Positions 1-11,788 of a stretch of DNA of 64,000 nucleotides are shown here, piece after piece (within the stretch, counting starts at the first letter, position 1; the number at the start of each line of letters is the position of its first letter). The stretch comes from Aplidium turbinatum (taxonomy: Eukaryota > Chordata > Ascidiacea > Aplousobranchia > Polyclinidae). The stretch covers positions 25,942,498 through 26,006,497 of the forward strand of contig OU964921.1 of assembly GCA_918807975.1 (NCBI GenBank), in the 5' to 3' direction. The notes beneath the pieces were generated by a model that did not search any database, had not been told where the DNA came from, and saw only the letters and a list, made by a program, of their open reading frames with translations. A program made the translations under genes and the position numbers.

Positions 1-778
1 TTTAGCGCCATACAACGAATAACAAAAGCTGTCTTGCTGTGATGACGCCAAACCACGTCGTTCGTTGACAAATCCTTGCAGCAAAAAAGCAAGACAAAGC
101 TACATCATGATCAAGCCAATCACAAGGCACTGTCTGTTCTTTAACGAAAAGAGTCAGACAAACAATGAATGCCTCGTAGGACTTGCGACGGCGCCCATAA
201 AGCAATGAAACTTTTCATGCAGCGGACTCAAATACACGGCACAAACTCAGACATTCCTTTGCGGAAGGCGGTGGAACCACACAGAATCACTTCGCGACAC
301 GACATCACAAACACAACATCACATTATTATCACAAAGACTAAACATATCTACTTTATACTATATGTCTGTTACCATTTTATTCTTTAACGTTTTCAACTC
401 CTTAAATTTGAACTAAACTTGGTACCCTTGGTTCCAATTTAGCTCAAATTTGGGGGGGCCTCTGTAGCGATCCATTATTTCATCATATAAATTCCCTTTC
501 TTTAACTAAATTGAACCATTTTAACCCATGCGTAATTTCCTAAAGAATTGTACTTTTCCATTTAAACTGTTGAAATAAGAAAAAAGGAACAGAAAATAAA
601 ATGATTTGCTCGCATTTGGCGAGGGCCCAGTTAGACCAGTTCAGCTCTCAGAAAACATTAAATTGATTGTTTAGTTAAAAATGTAATGATTTGTAATAAT
701 GTTTCCCTGTTCCGTAATTTCAATAATGTTTTCCTGGTCTGTAATTTCACTATTCTGTAATGTATAAATTCAAATTGT
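1..778. other. No gene recognised; short tandem repeat at its right end
   Basis: I see no convincing coding region here. A 27-bp unit beginning AATAATGTTT is repeated twice at about 695-748. A run of seven G lies near 452. The stretch directly precedes the P-element and continues on its far side, so it is the target the P-element jumped into. Confidence 0.5.
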
Positions 779-786
779 GTTAGAGA

Positions 787-2729
787 CGTGGCCTACGAAA
801 ATAGATGGCCTGGACAACGTGCACAAGCCTTCAGAACTGACGGCTGACTCCCAAGTTTGTGATAAAGAAAAAACGTCTCCCAAGGGAGGTTTTTCTTGCG
901 ATCGTTGAGTCACATTCTAGAATTGATAAAATTTGTTTTTCTTTTACGTCGTTTCAACATCGGTAGACATTGAAACGATATAAAATAGAAAGCTTTGTTA
1001 GCTAGGGCCTGCTGTGTGCAGTCAAGTGCAGCATTTTACTGAATTCACTAGTATTAACAGAAGCTCAAAGATGCATGTAGCCTTCAGAAGTAGAGTTGAA
1101 ATGCTAAAGAATACCTGTAATGTGTTGGTATCTGTAAGCAGGATTTATGATTTAGAGGTTATTTTGTAGTCCTGAGAAGGTTTACAAGGAGCTAGTAGGC
1201 TAGTTGTTTCAGAGTAGGAAGGGTTATCATAATATACACTCAGGTAGTGGCATTGTGGCAATGAAATTATTTGGAAAGCCCTAGTTGGCCAGATATTTTT
1301 AGGCTATATTGTACAATCACTATTTGTAGCCTACCGAAAGTGTGTTAAGTGTCCTGATTATTCTTGAAAAGTTTTTAGCTGAACACAGTAAAAACTTTTG
1401 CCATCATCATCATTTGCTCATACGCCATCATCATCAGTAAAAACTTAAGTGAGGTAGTAAAGTAGGCTAACAAAGAAGACTGGTAGTTAAATTAAGGCAA
1501 TTCACAGTGTCTGTTTAAGGATGGCATCAAGTAAACTTTATATGATAGGCCTGCATCAGTGTAGCCCTTTTTGCTAATAGACAAGTATTTTTACAGATTA
1601 CCCAATAAATAAATAAAGCCTCTTAAACGCTGTGTGCCTCACTGCAATTCAAATTATGATTCTTCCGAGATCAAAGTATCTGTGTATAAATTTCCAAAAG
1701 ATGATGTAGAGAAACAAAAGTGGAAAGATAGCATTCCAAGAGCCAAGTGGGTTGTAACTAAACATAGTGCAGTTTGTGCTCGAAAGATTCCAATATTAAA
1801 TGATGATAACACTTATTATTATTTTGAGAAATATAAAGACTATTTTACCACCATTGATAGAGGTGCACTGACTGTCCCTGTTGACACCCTTGTCCAATGG
1901 TCTGTGTTTTGTATGATTTTTTTTTCAAAGATTAACAGGGCCGTTCTGTAGGTCATTCTGTATAAACAATTTCATGCTAATTGCAAAACAGTACAAGTTC
2001 AGTGGTATAACAACGAAACATTCTCGGATATTGTCTAATATATTCATTAAAAACTATGCCTTAATGAATACCCCGAGGAGTTCAAAAGAAACTGAACTGA
2101 AAGTGATCAAGCTGGGTCGCTGGGATAGGAATATCTTAGGTTAGGTTTGAAAAGTATGATCAACCTCACTTTCCATTTTGAAAATATACTTTTATGTGTA
2201 GACAACAGTTGTACATCGGAGTTAACAGACTGTAATTATACACAATTAAAACATTCAAAAAGTTTGCTCTAATTATCCATTTCATGTATTTTTTAGTTTT
2301 CTTTTCGTTTGACATCTAATGTTATTGTTTACGCGTATTATTTGAAGACGCCCTTACTTAACACATTTAATCTGCAAGTCCGTTTTGGAGAATGCGCTTT
2401 TACACAGTCGATTTTTTTTGCAATCTGTATGTAAGCATATGATAATGTGATAATTATATCAGTAAAACTTCGGAAATACCAGTACATCTTAAGCATTCCA
2501 TTCAATGTTTAAGTTATTGAATTGTGTTTGTATGTTGCTTGATAAATGCTACGATATTTTTTTTTCTCATATTAAAGCTGCATGTCATCAGAAAAAACAC
2601 TATTGTGCTTGAATGAACATTCTTGACGAATATCCAACCAAAGTACGCTTTTCATTATTTAACAGACTTCAGCCTTCAGTTTTGAAGGCTTGTGCACGGT
2701 GTCCAGGCCATCTATTTTCGTAGGCCACG
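787..2729 (+). mobile_element. P-element-like DNA transposon, internally shortened
   Basis: The ends are inverted repeats starting CGTGGCCTACGAAAATAG; about 60 bp of the left end match the reverse complement of the right end with only three or four differences. The element is flanked by a perfect 8-bp direct repeat, GTTAGAGA, at 779-786 and 2730-2737. An 8-bp target duplication plus a THAP-type DNA-binding exon inside is the signature of the P superfamily. At 1.94 kb it is shorter than autonomous P-elements, and I find no RNase H-like transposase domain, so it is probably non-autonomous. The nearly identical ends and intact duplication suggest a fairly recent insertion. Confidence 0.9.
1613..1951 (+). 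pseudogene. THAP-domain exon of P-element transposase
   Basis: The open frame encodes roughly 110 residues starting with a CVPHC zinc-ligand pair, then a YKFP segment (F-P is a THAP hallmark), then WVVTKHSAVCARK. This is the order expected in the N-terminal THAP zinc finger of P-element transposases (C-x(2-4)-C ... W ... C-x2-H). The final ligand should be histidine in C-x2-H, but CARK has lysine there, so zinc binding is probably lost. No ATG precedes the cysteines in this frame; a start would have to come from an upstream exon. The frame runs into a T-rich stretch and ends without further transposase similarity. Confidence 0.7.
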
Positions 2730-3073
2730 GTTAGAGACCTACAATATTATATGAACACCTTCTGATAACTTAAAATTATAATTCGAATAACAATTGTGTG
2801 GAAATTAGTTCATGGAGTCAGATAGCTAAATTAGATAGATAGAACTTTCATCAGGTAGTCAGACAGCCGTAAATTCAACTCAACTTATAAACAAACATTC
2901 TTATACTTAAATATAAACTATCCTTACACTTAAATGTAATAATAATAATTGTTACCACAGTCAGAATATTGGTAAGTACTTGTATTCCTTATTTTTGTAT
3001 TACGATCGCAGCAATATCTCTTGTTGTAGATCTCACAATTTAATTGTAGTTTTAGCCTTATATAATCTATATT

Positions 3074-4990
3074 ATGGCCCCAAGAAAATCTCGACCCGAA
3101 AGTGAATATCGCGAACCCTCTACTCAAAAAATTAAAATCTCTCCTGGCGAAAAGTTTTGCGACACTTTTTGGAGAGATACCCCTAGGTTGTGGTTTACCA
3201 TTTTGGAAAATAGATTCACCACATATCAGATTGATTGCCAACGTCTGAAAACAGACAAACTTGTATCGTGTCTGCCTTATGATATAATCGTAAACGTACA
3301 AGATTTAAGTAGCGCCGGGGCAGACTATGATAAATTAAAGGAACGCTTACTTCAGCGTTTCGAACCGACGTTGAACGAACGTATCGCTGACGTCATGTCA
3401 CTGTCTGAAATCGGCGATCGACTGCCCTCCGAAGTGCTGGCCGAGATGCGAGCAAAACTTCCTCAAAATGTCACATCGACGGAATTAATTCGGGAATTGT
3501 TTGTAAATAAACTCCCGAATCAAATCAAACTTGTTTTGGCCGGAAATCTCGAAATGTCATTAAACGAATTAGCAAAAGCTGCCGATCAAATGTCAAAACT
3601 AACAAACATTTCCCATGCCACAGTAAACGCAGTGCAGCATACCACAGAACAAAATCCCAATGCCCAACTAATGCAACAGATTGATCGCTTACAACATCAA
3701 ATGGAACACCTGTCGGCAAGTGTGTCTAATCTTCAGTCTGACCGAAGCCGTCAACCTGTCAATTCCTTCCCAAACCGATATCGCACATCATTTCAGACGC
3801 CCAGATCAAACGTTCCCCAAAGACAACAACCTACTTGCTTTTATCATCAAAGGTTTGGCCACGCCGCCTTTAAGTGTCAATGGCCATGCTCATGGAACAC
3901 AGCACGGCCTAACAATCCCAATTCAATGCAAAATAACAGACAGAAACCAAAAAACGAGGTGTCAGCCCTAAGGTAGGTATATCACACTTAGGGCCAGGTT
4001 TCAATAACAACATGCTATTTCTTGAAGATCTAAATTCCCAACAGCTATTTCTTTGCGACACCGGTGCTGCTGTGAGCTGCGTGCAACCTACTCGATTAGA
4101 AAAAAATGCTATTTCATTTTCCAACGACATCTTGTTTGCAGCCAATAATACTAAAATACCGACTTACGGCAGACGTACCATGGACATCAAAATTGGGTAC
4201 GATCAAATAAAGACTTGGACATTTATAATCGCCGATGTAAAACAAAATATTATTGGTCCAGATTTTTTACAGCATTTCAATTTGTCAATTAACCTGAATA
4301 ATAAATGCATTATTGATGAAACCACGAAACAACGTCACGCACTGCAACATTTACGCAAACAAGCTAGTATCGCACCTATATCACTGACAAAGTAGGCTAC
4401 AACGAGTTTTCAGCAATATTGGACAAGTTCCCCGAGCTGACAGCACCACGAACCGCTGAATATGCCGCACGCGTTCCGGTGAAGCATAAAATTGTGACGT
4501 CGGGATATCCATGCTTTGCGAAGTGTCGACCGCTACCGCCGGAAAAGTACAATTGGGTGAAGTCAGAAATCAACAAATGGATTACAGATGGAGTACTGGA
4601 GGTAAGTGAATCAAACTATAGCAGTGCACTTCACCTCGTTGCTAAACCAGCCGGCAGCGCTGATTGGTCACAGCGGTAAACCATAATCTCTTCGTGGGAA
4701 AATTGTAAGATAAAGTTCCCGAATCCGTTCGTCTGCATGTAATGACCGAAAAATAAACACTCGTTTGAAACGTCTATTCAAAAGTGTATTCCTGTAAAAT
4801 TAGCCAGCGGCTATCGAAAATGGGACGCAACACCGTACGCCTCTAAAACTGTCACTACAGAACAGATTACTTGGATAAAAGACGGAAAATTTGTCCAGCT
4901 AGCAAGCACCAAGCAAACAGTTAAACTTGCGACTGACTTCCAACAAACAATTTTGGACAGAGGTTTTCCATTGTTCTGAACATGTAGCTC
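3074..4990 (+). mobile_element. Ty3/gypsy-type LTR retrotransposon fossil, incomplete
   Basis: A gag-like region (3074-3976) resembles metazoan gypsy Gag: a capsid-like helical segment, then a Q-rich stretch and a short cysteine/histidine patch near its end. It is followed by an aspartic protease segment with the DTGA active-site motif (about 4012-4395), the beginning of a reverse-transcriptase region (about 4419-4679), and traces resembling the C-terminal end of an integrase near 4830-4930. I could not identify LTRs. The copy is broken, with several breaks and much of pol absent, and is best read as an old fossil. Confidence 0.75.
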
Positions 4991-6100
4991 ACGATCAGCT
5001 TCCCGATGTTTTAGGTGGAAAGACGAAACTCAGTGCGTCAAAGAGTATATGGTTGTATTTATTTTTGATATACAACTTATATTTATAGTCAGTTTAAACC
5101 CTTTTGCGACCCACTGTGGATGGTCTCGCGATCCAAATTTGGGTCGCAACCCACAATTTGCGGATCCCTGGTTTAGAACCTCGCATATCGTAGACAATTT
5201 AGGCTAAAAGCGAATAGAAGAAATTGTTACATTGCAAAATGTGCAGTAGCTTACATGACCTAAAAAGGGCATCCGCACCCTCTGCCCCCCGCTTCTGGCG
5301 CCCCTGTAGATATGCTATTGTTAATGTGAAAATTGTTTGTAACCTATTTATTTATTTCGTTTTTGTAATGTTGACAATTTGAAGTTTCTTTTGTTTGTTG
5401 GCCTATATATTATTTACTGCCTTTTCCAATGTTTTGATTGCTTGCTTGGGGACACGCAAAGAAGACAGTGTTATCAAAAGGTCCATATTTTTGGATTTGG
5501 GAACCCCCCCTTGAAAATGTCTGGCTACGGGCCTGCTTACTGCTATTTCACAACCTAGTTTCCACCTATTTCACTCACTGCTATTACTGCATTTTCACAA
5601 CCTATTCACACTTACTGCTATTGCACAACCTATAGCTATCTTCATTCATTGCTTGGCGAGGTTGTATGACGTCACTAACGCAAAACTTTGTGAAGACAAC
5701 GGAGGGAAATAAAAATATCCATGGTTTTATTGAAATTGCCAATCACAATTAGTGATTAGCAATTTCATTAAAACCATGGTTATCACATCATTATTGAAAT
5801 TGCCAATCAACAACGTTTATAAGGCCAAATTATGAAACTCAAAACAAAAATTTTCGGCAAATGAACAACAAAAAAGACCAAAAAACTGCCAAATTTTGAA
5901 AAAAATGCCAAACAGGATTTTTTCATGCCAAACAGCATGAAAAAATGCCAAATTTGTGTAATATGGCATTAAAAATGCCAACCTGGCAAGCCTGTTAGCA
6001 AGCAAAGCCTCGGGGAGAGACTCATCTACTCCAGGGATGCCATGACAAATTTCCAATAAACTTAGATTGTGTGTTCAAAAAAACCCAGGTGTAGAAAAAA
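4991..6100. other. No gene recognised; palindrome and repeat debris
   Basis: The stretch holds debris: a GC-rich patch near 5100-5180 resembling a hAT terminus (GCGACCCAC ... GTCGCAACCC), short direct repeats of CACTGCTATT near 5570-5630, and a hairpin at 5719-5779. I find no credible coding region. Confidence 0.4.
5719..5779. repeat. 61-bp near-perfect palindrome
   Basis: CCATGGTTTTATTGAAATTG is followed after a short centre by its reverse complement, ending AAAACCATGG. A third partial copy of the arm (TTATTGAAATTGCCAATC) follows at about 5791. It could be a short foldback MITE; no target duplication was found. Confidence 0.7.
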
Positions 6101-6104
6101 TGGT

Positions 6105-6350
6105 AGCACGACAATTTAAAGCAGACAATTCAAAGCCGAAAATTCAAAGCCGTTTATTCAAAGCTGATGATTCAAAGACGACGATTCAAAGACGAAAATT
6201 CAAAGCCGTCAATTAAAAGCCGATAATTCAAAGCTGAGATTAACGACAAAAAACAAAACAGAGAAAAGCCGACAATTCAAACCTAAAATAGTTCATAAGA
6301 AAACAGTTTCAATTTAATTACATACCAAAAGCCGACAATTCTAACAGAAA
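6105..6350. repeat. Tandem 13-14-bp repeats at the MULE end
   Basis: About a dozen degenerate units of the form CGACAATTCAAAGC follow one another, starting near GGTAGCACGACAATTT. They lie immediately beyond the C-terminal end of the MULE coding remnant, so they may be the element's terminal or subterminal repeats (inference). The opposite MULE end was not found. Confidence 0.6.
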
Positions 6351-6363
6351 ATAGTTCGCAAGA

Positions 6364-6585
6364 AAACTACATGCCAAAGTTGTGAGCAATTCCACGCAGA
6401 TACTGAGCCGTTGTTCGAGCATCATACTGTTGCACAATGCGAAGGATCCGTTCATTTAGTTGTTCATATTTCCTTTTTCGAGATGGAGGATTGTGGCCTG
6501 CCACAAGACGTTCCATTAGGACTTCGTTATGTTTTTGCTCTTTCTTAAGAGCGTTGATGCAGCGAAAGATGGACGGACGAAAATT
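6364..6585 (-). pseudogene. MULE transposase, C-terminal fragment
   Basis: The minus-strand frame ends with YLRGIAHNFGM and includes a helical stretch (INALKKEQKHNEVL, LNERILRIVQQY) typical of the C-terminus of FLYWCH/MULE transposases in animals. The frame is cut by the left end of hAT-1; the preceding part of the same protein lies about 5.2 kb away at 11789-12510. The intervening DNA is a nested set of hAT elements. The gene is therefore disrupted. Confidence 0.8.
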
Positions 6586-6844
6586 CAAGCCCGCAACCAG
6601 GGGGGGGGGGGCATTGGGGGCATTTGCCTCCCCCGAAATTTTTTTAAAAAATTTTAAGCGTTCTATGCAGTATGAAATGTACTATGAATAGAAAGACGTA
6701 CGTCGTACACTTACAGCCATACTGTAGTGTAGAGTGTAGACTATCGAAACCGAAAGTAGGCTACGCTGGTTGGAAGCCATGCTAACGACTTTGTTCGATA
6801 AATTAAGCTGGCATCCTCATTATCTGCATCGATGAAAGGGTACG

Positions 6845-7646
6845 TTAATGGTGTGCAGGCACATGTAAAAAGACAGTACCCTACTGCTGTGTACTATATA
6901 TGCACTGTGCTTCACATGTATTGAATCTGGTTGTTTGTAAGGCTTCCAGTGTAGCTGCCATATCTAATTGCGTGAGCACAATTAAGGACATCACCACATT
7001 TGTTAGAGGTTCAGCAAAGCGCATGAAAGCATTGCAACAGAGCAGTGAATCCATTTCGGGTGCATGTAGGAGTAAGTCACTCACACGCCTGTGTGAAACC
7101 AAACCAGGTGGGTGGATCGTCACAAGAATGTCACAAAATTTGTGGAAATGTTTCCTGTCGTGCACACTTGAAGGAATGACAGAGTGGTCAGATACAACTG
7201 CTGCTCCCAAGGCACCGCAATATTTATGTGCTATGCTTTCTCCAAAATTTGTTGTATCTCTTTGTGTGTGCGCCAGATTTTCAAGATTACTTTTGCCGAT
7301 TTCTAAAATTCTTCAATCTCCAAATATGGACCTCACACAGTGTGCAAAGGAAATTAGCGGAGTTCAAGCAGTTGTATTTGATTGCAGAGAAAATGCAGTT
7401 GCTGATTTCAAAACAATGTATTCTAAGGCCCAAGAGCTGCTTCTAGATGCAATAACAATACCTAGGAAAGCTGGTCGCCAATCAATGAGAGAAAACTACG
7501 AGACAAATGATCCGAAGATTTCTATCGTCAATCTGTATACATACCGTATGTAGATGGCCTTCTACAAGAATTGCAAGGAAGATTTCATGAGCATTTTAAA
7601 ACAACTGCCCAAATTCAACTCATTGTGACTAGAAATGTCGCTTCAA
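6845..7646 (+). pseudogene. hAT-1 transposase, central part
   Basis: Recognisable segments are NGVQAHVKRQYPTAVY, HCASHVLNLVVCKAS, a helical middle portion and LTRLCET, in the order found in the RNase H-like domain of ZMYM1-like or 52-kDa-repressor-like (P52rIPK) hAT transposases. HCASHxLNL is a family hallmark. A frame change occurs near 6895, just before HCASH, and the region after CET is also out of register with the usual RW motif. A later segment near 7530-7640 (YLDGLLQELQGRFHEHF-like) runs up to the insertion site of hAT-2. Non-functional. Confidence 0.8.
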
Positions 7647-7984
7647 CGAGGTAGCAGGGGCGGATCCAGAGGGGGGCGATTGGGGCGATCGCCCCCCCTA
7701 CAACCTAAGAAAGTAGCTTTATTCTTCATTTATATGTATACGATTTGGAAAACAACATATCGAAAGCAATGCTGAATAAGTCTTTCGCCATGTTCAAAGA
7801 TTAGGTCAGGCTATAATAATAATAACATAGTCCTAGATAAGTTGGTTGACAGAGCAGGTTATTGGCAACTTTGGCGGTCAGATGTGGAACTAAAACCATT
7901 CGAATTCTACCTTGAAATTGCATCTAGAAACAGCAAAGTTCAATTTTTTTCAATGAGACTTTAGCATCTTGTCACCTAACGTCA

Positions 7985-8407
7985 TTGCTACCGGTACCAC
8001 GAAATTGCACAAGTATCGACCCAATAGCATTGACAAAAGTCATTTGCAATGCCTACAACGGCTTGTTACGCCATATAGCCTATAGTGTGGAATCAGCTCT
8101 ATGTTCAGAGATCCAACTATGGAAGGAGAAGTGGGCAAATATAACTGTTCCAGCGACTGCTGCAGTCTTATCGATGACTGCGGAAGAAGCTTTACAACAG
8201 TGTGATGAAGATGTGTACACAATCGTACACTCTCTTCCAAAAATACTATTAACCTTGCCAGTCAGCGTAGCATCAGCCGAAAAAAGCTTTTCATCTCTTC
8301 GGTCGTTAAAAACGTGGCTGAGGAACAACATCGGCGAGGAAAGACTCAATGGATTGGCCTTACTATACCAGCATCGGGACATTTTAATTGACACGCAGAC
8401 TCCGTGA
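7985..8407 (+). pseudogene. hAT-2 transposase, C-terminal dimerisation region
   Basis: The 140-residue frame contains WKEKWANI and then LPKILLTLPVSVASAEKSFS, SSLRSLKTWLRNNIGEERLNGLALLYQHRD. This is the hAT dimerisation domain (Dimer_Tnp_hAT): LxTLPVSxAxxERxFSxLRxLKTxLRxxMxxxRLxGLALL. The fragment is open to its stop, but the N-terminal and catalytic parts upstream are missing or scrambled, and no ATG can be assigned with confidence. Confidence 0.85.
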
Positions 8408-8925
8408 TAAATCGATTTGCCAACAGCAGAAACCGCAAACTTGACTTTGTGTTGTAGTCAAAGGTACGACACCTATTAGTATAACCCGTACCGGCAAAGT
8501 GGCTTTTTTATTTTCGTTTTATTTGTGAAGTCCACAGAAATAGTTGTTTCTGTTATTGTTAGTTTCTTTCTTTGTCTGGTGCAGCGACCGTGCATGACAC
8601 ATTTTTAAGGAGGACTATATCCTTTGATCTTCATTTAACTATGTTTAACTGCCATTCTATAGTTTTAATATACAAATTGTAGTGTTTCGCTGGTCCAAAA
8701 TAAAAATTTGCAATCGAAAGCTAGTCTATAATGGCTATAAAGCTAGCCTATTCTACGGGGGGTGGAGGATCGACTCAGTGTTTTGACCTGGTCCCCACTT
8801 TTGTTGGTCATTAGGCTATGTTGAATGCATGCATAACCTTGCCTCATTGCTCTTTATAACAATTCAAAACTTTTCAGAGGAATAAAACCTCGAAGTTATG
8901 CAGTAAGTCTATAACAACCTCAATG

Positions 8926-9205
8926 CAGGCGCGGATTTATGGGGGGGGCCAGGGAGCCCGGCCCCCCCCGAAATTTTGTGAAAAATTGTATGTTTTCGCA
9001 TCAAATGGTTTGATATGCTTCTAAACAGCTGATATTAGTCCCTCGGCATCACAATTGATGAAAATGGTTGTTTTAATGTCTATTTTCTAGCATATCGTAT
9101 ATGTCGTAGTATCATTGTTCATATCTGTTTAGCTTTTTCTTTCTTTTTAATTGATTTTCAAATTTTCTGCCCCCCCCCCGAAAAAAACTCTTAGATTCGC
9201 GCCTG
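8926..9205. mobile_element. 280-bp hAT-type MITE
   Basis: Ends CAGGCGCGGATTTATGGGG and (reversed) CAGGCGCGAATCTAAGAG form a terminal inverted repeat; the copy is flanked by perfect CCTCAATG repeats at 8918-8925 and 9206-9213. The interior is AT-rich with C/G runs just inside both ends. It has no coding capacity and sits inside hAT-2. Confidence 0.9.
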
Positions 9206-9229
9206 CCTCAATGTCTGTATCAATATTAT

Positions 9230-10450
9230 CAGCGTTACACGTTGACGGCGTCAACTTTTTGTTGACGCTGAGGCTATAGCGCCGTCAGTTTATTTTTTAG
9301 TTGACGGAAGTGATAGCGCTGTCAAACATATTGCCGATTTTAAGCGTCAAGCGCTATGCGTCATTTTTTGTTTTCATGAAAAATCTCGTTTCACAATAAA
9401 GCGCTGTTCACACTGTTGTGCCATGTCTCGTGATGTTCTTTGAAACGTTTTCGCTCAGTCACAAGCGAGAAGGCAAGATTTGTGAACAGAGGTTGAAAGG
9501 CAAGCAGGACCTTCGTGGGTGCTGTGACATCACAAAGACTGCTTTAAATGAAAATTACTTCCATAAAAGGTTTTGACTTGAGATTGGAGGCAAAATATGT
9601 CATTTTATTTAACCTTCCTTGCAAGTGCAGTGCTTACAGTGCCACTAGCAACACCCACTTGTCGGGACCTGGAGCCTTGTCTGGTACATACAATGTAAAC
9701 CTACTTTCACAATGCTCAAAGCTCCGCTCAATACAAGGCACAGCACAAGCCTGTCAGTGTGAACAAGGCTTAAGAGTTTCACAGTGTATTCTTGCCAGCG
9801 CGATTCATTCGAATTACCCGATTTCATGTTGGTTGGAATAGCTACCTGGAATGCAAGCGGAAGAAGTTCACCAAATGGTGATCACTCATATCGTGATCAG
9901 TATCGAGAACGAGGGATCAGAGAAAGAAAAAGAAAAATCAATGAATGTCATCGCGGTGGTTGATGATACGTTATTTCAAGAGCTCTATGCCCCTGAAAAG
10001 AGCGATGTTGGTGCAGTGGACCTCGTTAAAAGATTTATATATGCTAAGCCATCACAGCACGCTTGGAACAGTGATACCTTTCCGAGTAAACGTTTTCAAG
10101 ACTTATTTTTGAAATACAACACACTTATAGGCTACCATTCAGCGCTGTTGTGGAACGCATGTTTTCACTTGGAAAGGTCATTATGCGTCCCAAACGCAGC
10201 GGATTGTCAGACAAACGTTTTGAAATGCTTGTGTTTCTACAAGGAAATAACTAATAAGCTAAAGCAGGTAGTTACAATACAGTCTCAAAACATAAAACCT
10301 ACTCTTTATTTATATAGCTATTGTTAGCCTAAACTTGGTTGAAATACTTCCGTTTTGTGAGACCCTGGCTAAAATAGCGCTGACGCCGTCAATTTTTTAG
10401 GCGATTCGTGCTGACGCCGTCAATTTATTTTATTGACGCGTACAACACTG
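9230..10450 (+). mobile_element. hAT-3, shortened copy inside hAT-2
   Basis: The ends CAGCGTTACACG and CGTACAACACTG are imperfect inverted repeats, and both subterminal regions carry several copies of TTGACGGCGTCA-type motifs (9240-9310 and 10380-10440). The 3' coding remnant at 9851-10330 is a hAT C-terminus. I could not see a clear target duplication. Confidence 0.7.
9851..10330 (+). pseudogene. hAT-3 transposase C-terminal remnant
   Basis: The frame includes FQDLFLKYNT; directly afterwards, in the neighbouring frame, the bases encode SAVVERMFSLGKVIMRPKRS and LSDKRFEMLVFLQGN. Together these match the hAT dimerisation region of the ZBED/Ac-like type (LFLKYNTPLPSSAxVERLFSxGGxILTPRRxRLSDxxFExLLFL). 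A frameshift near 10140 separates them. Upstream residues 1-80 are only weakly transposase-like. Confidence 0.75.
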
Positions 10451-10848
10451 AGTAGGCCTATATTATGCTGTGACATTGGGAAGACAGAATTACCTGTTAT
10501 TATCTTTCCGTGGTCAATTTTTAAATTGCTATGAAACAATCAAGGTGAAACCTTCAGTCTCAACAATAAATGCGGCTAAATTGTTCAGGGTTGAAGTTCA
10601 ACTTGACTTGGCAAGGGCACATCAGCTCTTCATCTCTCCCTTTGTTAAACAACAACATTGTTGAGGGTTTTTTAAATTATAGAATTTCTCATAATTTGTG
10701 TTCGAAATGCTCTCAGAACGCACCAAATTCAACCTAAATTTTCTAGGGGAGACCTCCGTCGTTGTTTGTGCCGGGCTGATCACTTACCTGAATGTCAACG
10801 ACGTCGCCCCCCTTAACGTTAATACCTGGATCCGCCCCTGCGAGGTAG

Positions 10849-11220
10849 CCTATAGTGACATTGACAATAGCCTACAGTACAATTTTACAAAGGAGACATT
10901 GACTGCGAAGCCATGATAGATGAACTTGCCAGGTGGAAAATTAAGTGGGAACGAATTCTTGAAAGTGAAAGGCCAGCAAGTGCGATTGATGCGGTGTCAG
11001 CAATAGAATCCCAAAAAGAGTTTTATCCAAACATTTACAAACTCTTGATAATTTTGGCTACACTTCCAGTCACAACTGCTTCTGCAGAAAGAACATTTAG
11101 CTGTCTACGACGCTTGAAAAGTTACCTTAGAAGCACTATGGGGCAGGACAGGCTTTCTGGACTAGCTCTCATGCAAATCCATCGTAGCCTACTTAAATTC
11201 CAAGCGCGGAATTGGTGTTA
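10849..11220 (+). pseudogene. hAT-1 transposase, C-terminal part
   Basis: The frame encodes ELARWKIKWERIL and then LLIILATLPVTTASAERTFS, CLRRLKSYLRSTMGQDRL, SGLALMQIHR, which is a textbook hAT dimerisation domain. It begins directly after the right target duplication of hAT-2, which places it as the continuation of the transposase part ending at 7646. It is cut off from its own N-terminal half by 3.2 kb of hAT-2. Confidence 0.88.
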
Positions 11221-11788
11221 AACGAACTTACCAAATCAAGTAGAAAGTTAGACATTATGCTCTAAATTAAAATGTCATTTTGCATTTGCAAAGTCAACTT
11301 CTTTGGGCCTACAAACATAAAAACTTGTTGAGCCAACAAAATGTTTCAGGATTGTAATTTGTAATTACCGTGTTGAATTTATTCATATGTAGGCTATCTG
11401 TTTGTTTATGTTGATGTAAATATATGTTATTGATTAATTTATGACTCCAGTCGTGCCAATGCAGTTCGTAGCCTACAGATGTTGTATTTTATTTGTAATC
11501 GACGGAACACATTAGGCCTACTGTATTATCGTAATTTTCTTCCTTGGGTAATCATAGCTAAATGAGAAAGGGTTACAAAGGCTAGTTTCCTTTAATGCTG
11601 TACTAAACAAAAACGTGATTGACATAAGTTATGACCACTGAACCGTAACATGGTAGTGCCACACACTCTATCAATGGGCGTGGACATTAACATAACAATG
11701 TCACAATGCATCATTTTAATGTTTGTTCTTTGATAAAAATTAAATGCCCTCCCCGAAAATATTTGCTGGTTGCGGGCCTGGACGAAAT

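Larger units (their letters stand above)
7655..10840 (+). mobile_element. hAT-2 inserted in hAT-1, with perfect 8-bp TSD
   Basis: Terminal inverted repeats CAGGGGCGGATCCAG and CTGGATCCGCCCCTG (one internal difference) are flanked by perfect copies of CGAGGTAG at 7647-7654 and 10841-10848. Inside are a hAT C-terminal coding fragment (7985-8407), a 280-bp MITE (8926-9205) and a further hAT (9230-10450). The target lies inside the transposase gene of hAT-1, so hAT-2 is younger than hAT-1. Confidence 0.92.
6586..11780 (+). mobile_element. hAT-1, ZMYM1/P52rIPK-like hAT inserted in the MULE
   Basis: Left end CAAGCCCGCAACCAG and right end CTGGTTGCGGGCCTG form a terminal inverted repeat, and both are followed inward by a CCCCCGAAAAT-type block. 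Flanking bases GACGAAAATT (left) and GACGAAATC (right) look like a decayed 8-bp duplication. On either side lie the two halves of the MULE transposase. Coding content is a hAT transposase whose middle part (6845-7646) and C-terminal dimerisation part (10849-11220) are separated by hAT-2. Without that insert the element would be about 2.0 kb. Confidence 0.85.

Noticed and set aside
2-205. 67-codon minus-strand frame at the window edge (GRRRKSYEAFIV...)
   Set aside because: Too short, no family recognised and cut by the window edge; cannot be supported.
3074-4990. Complete gypsy element with paired LTRs
   Set aside because: I looked for direct repeats on both sides of the gag-pol remnant and found none; the copy is an incomplete fossil.
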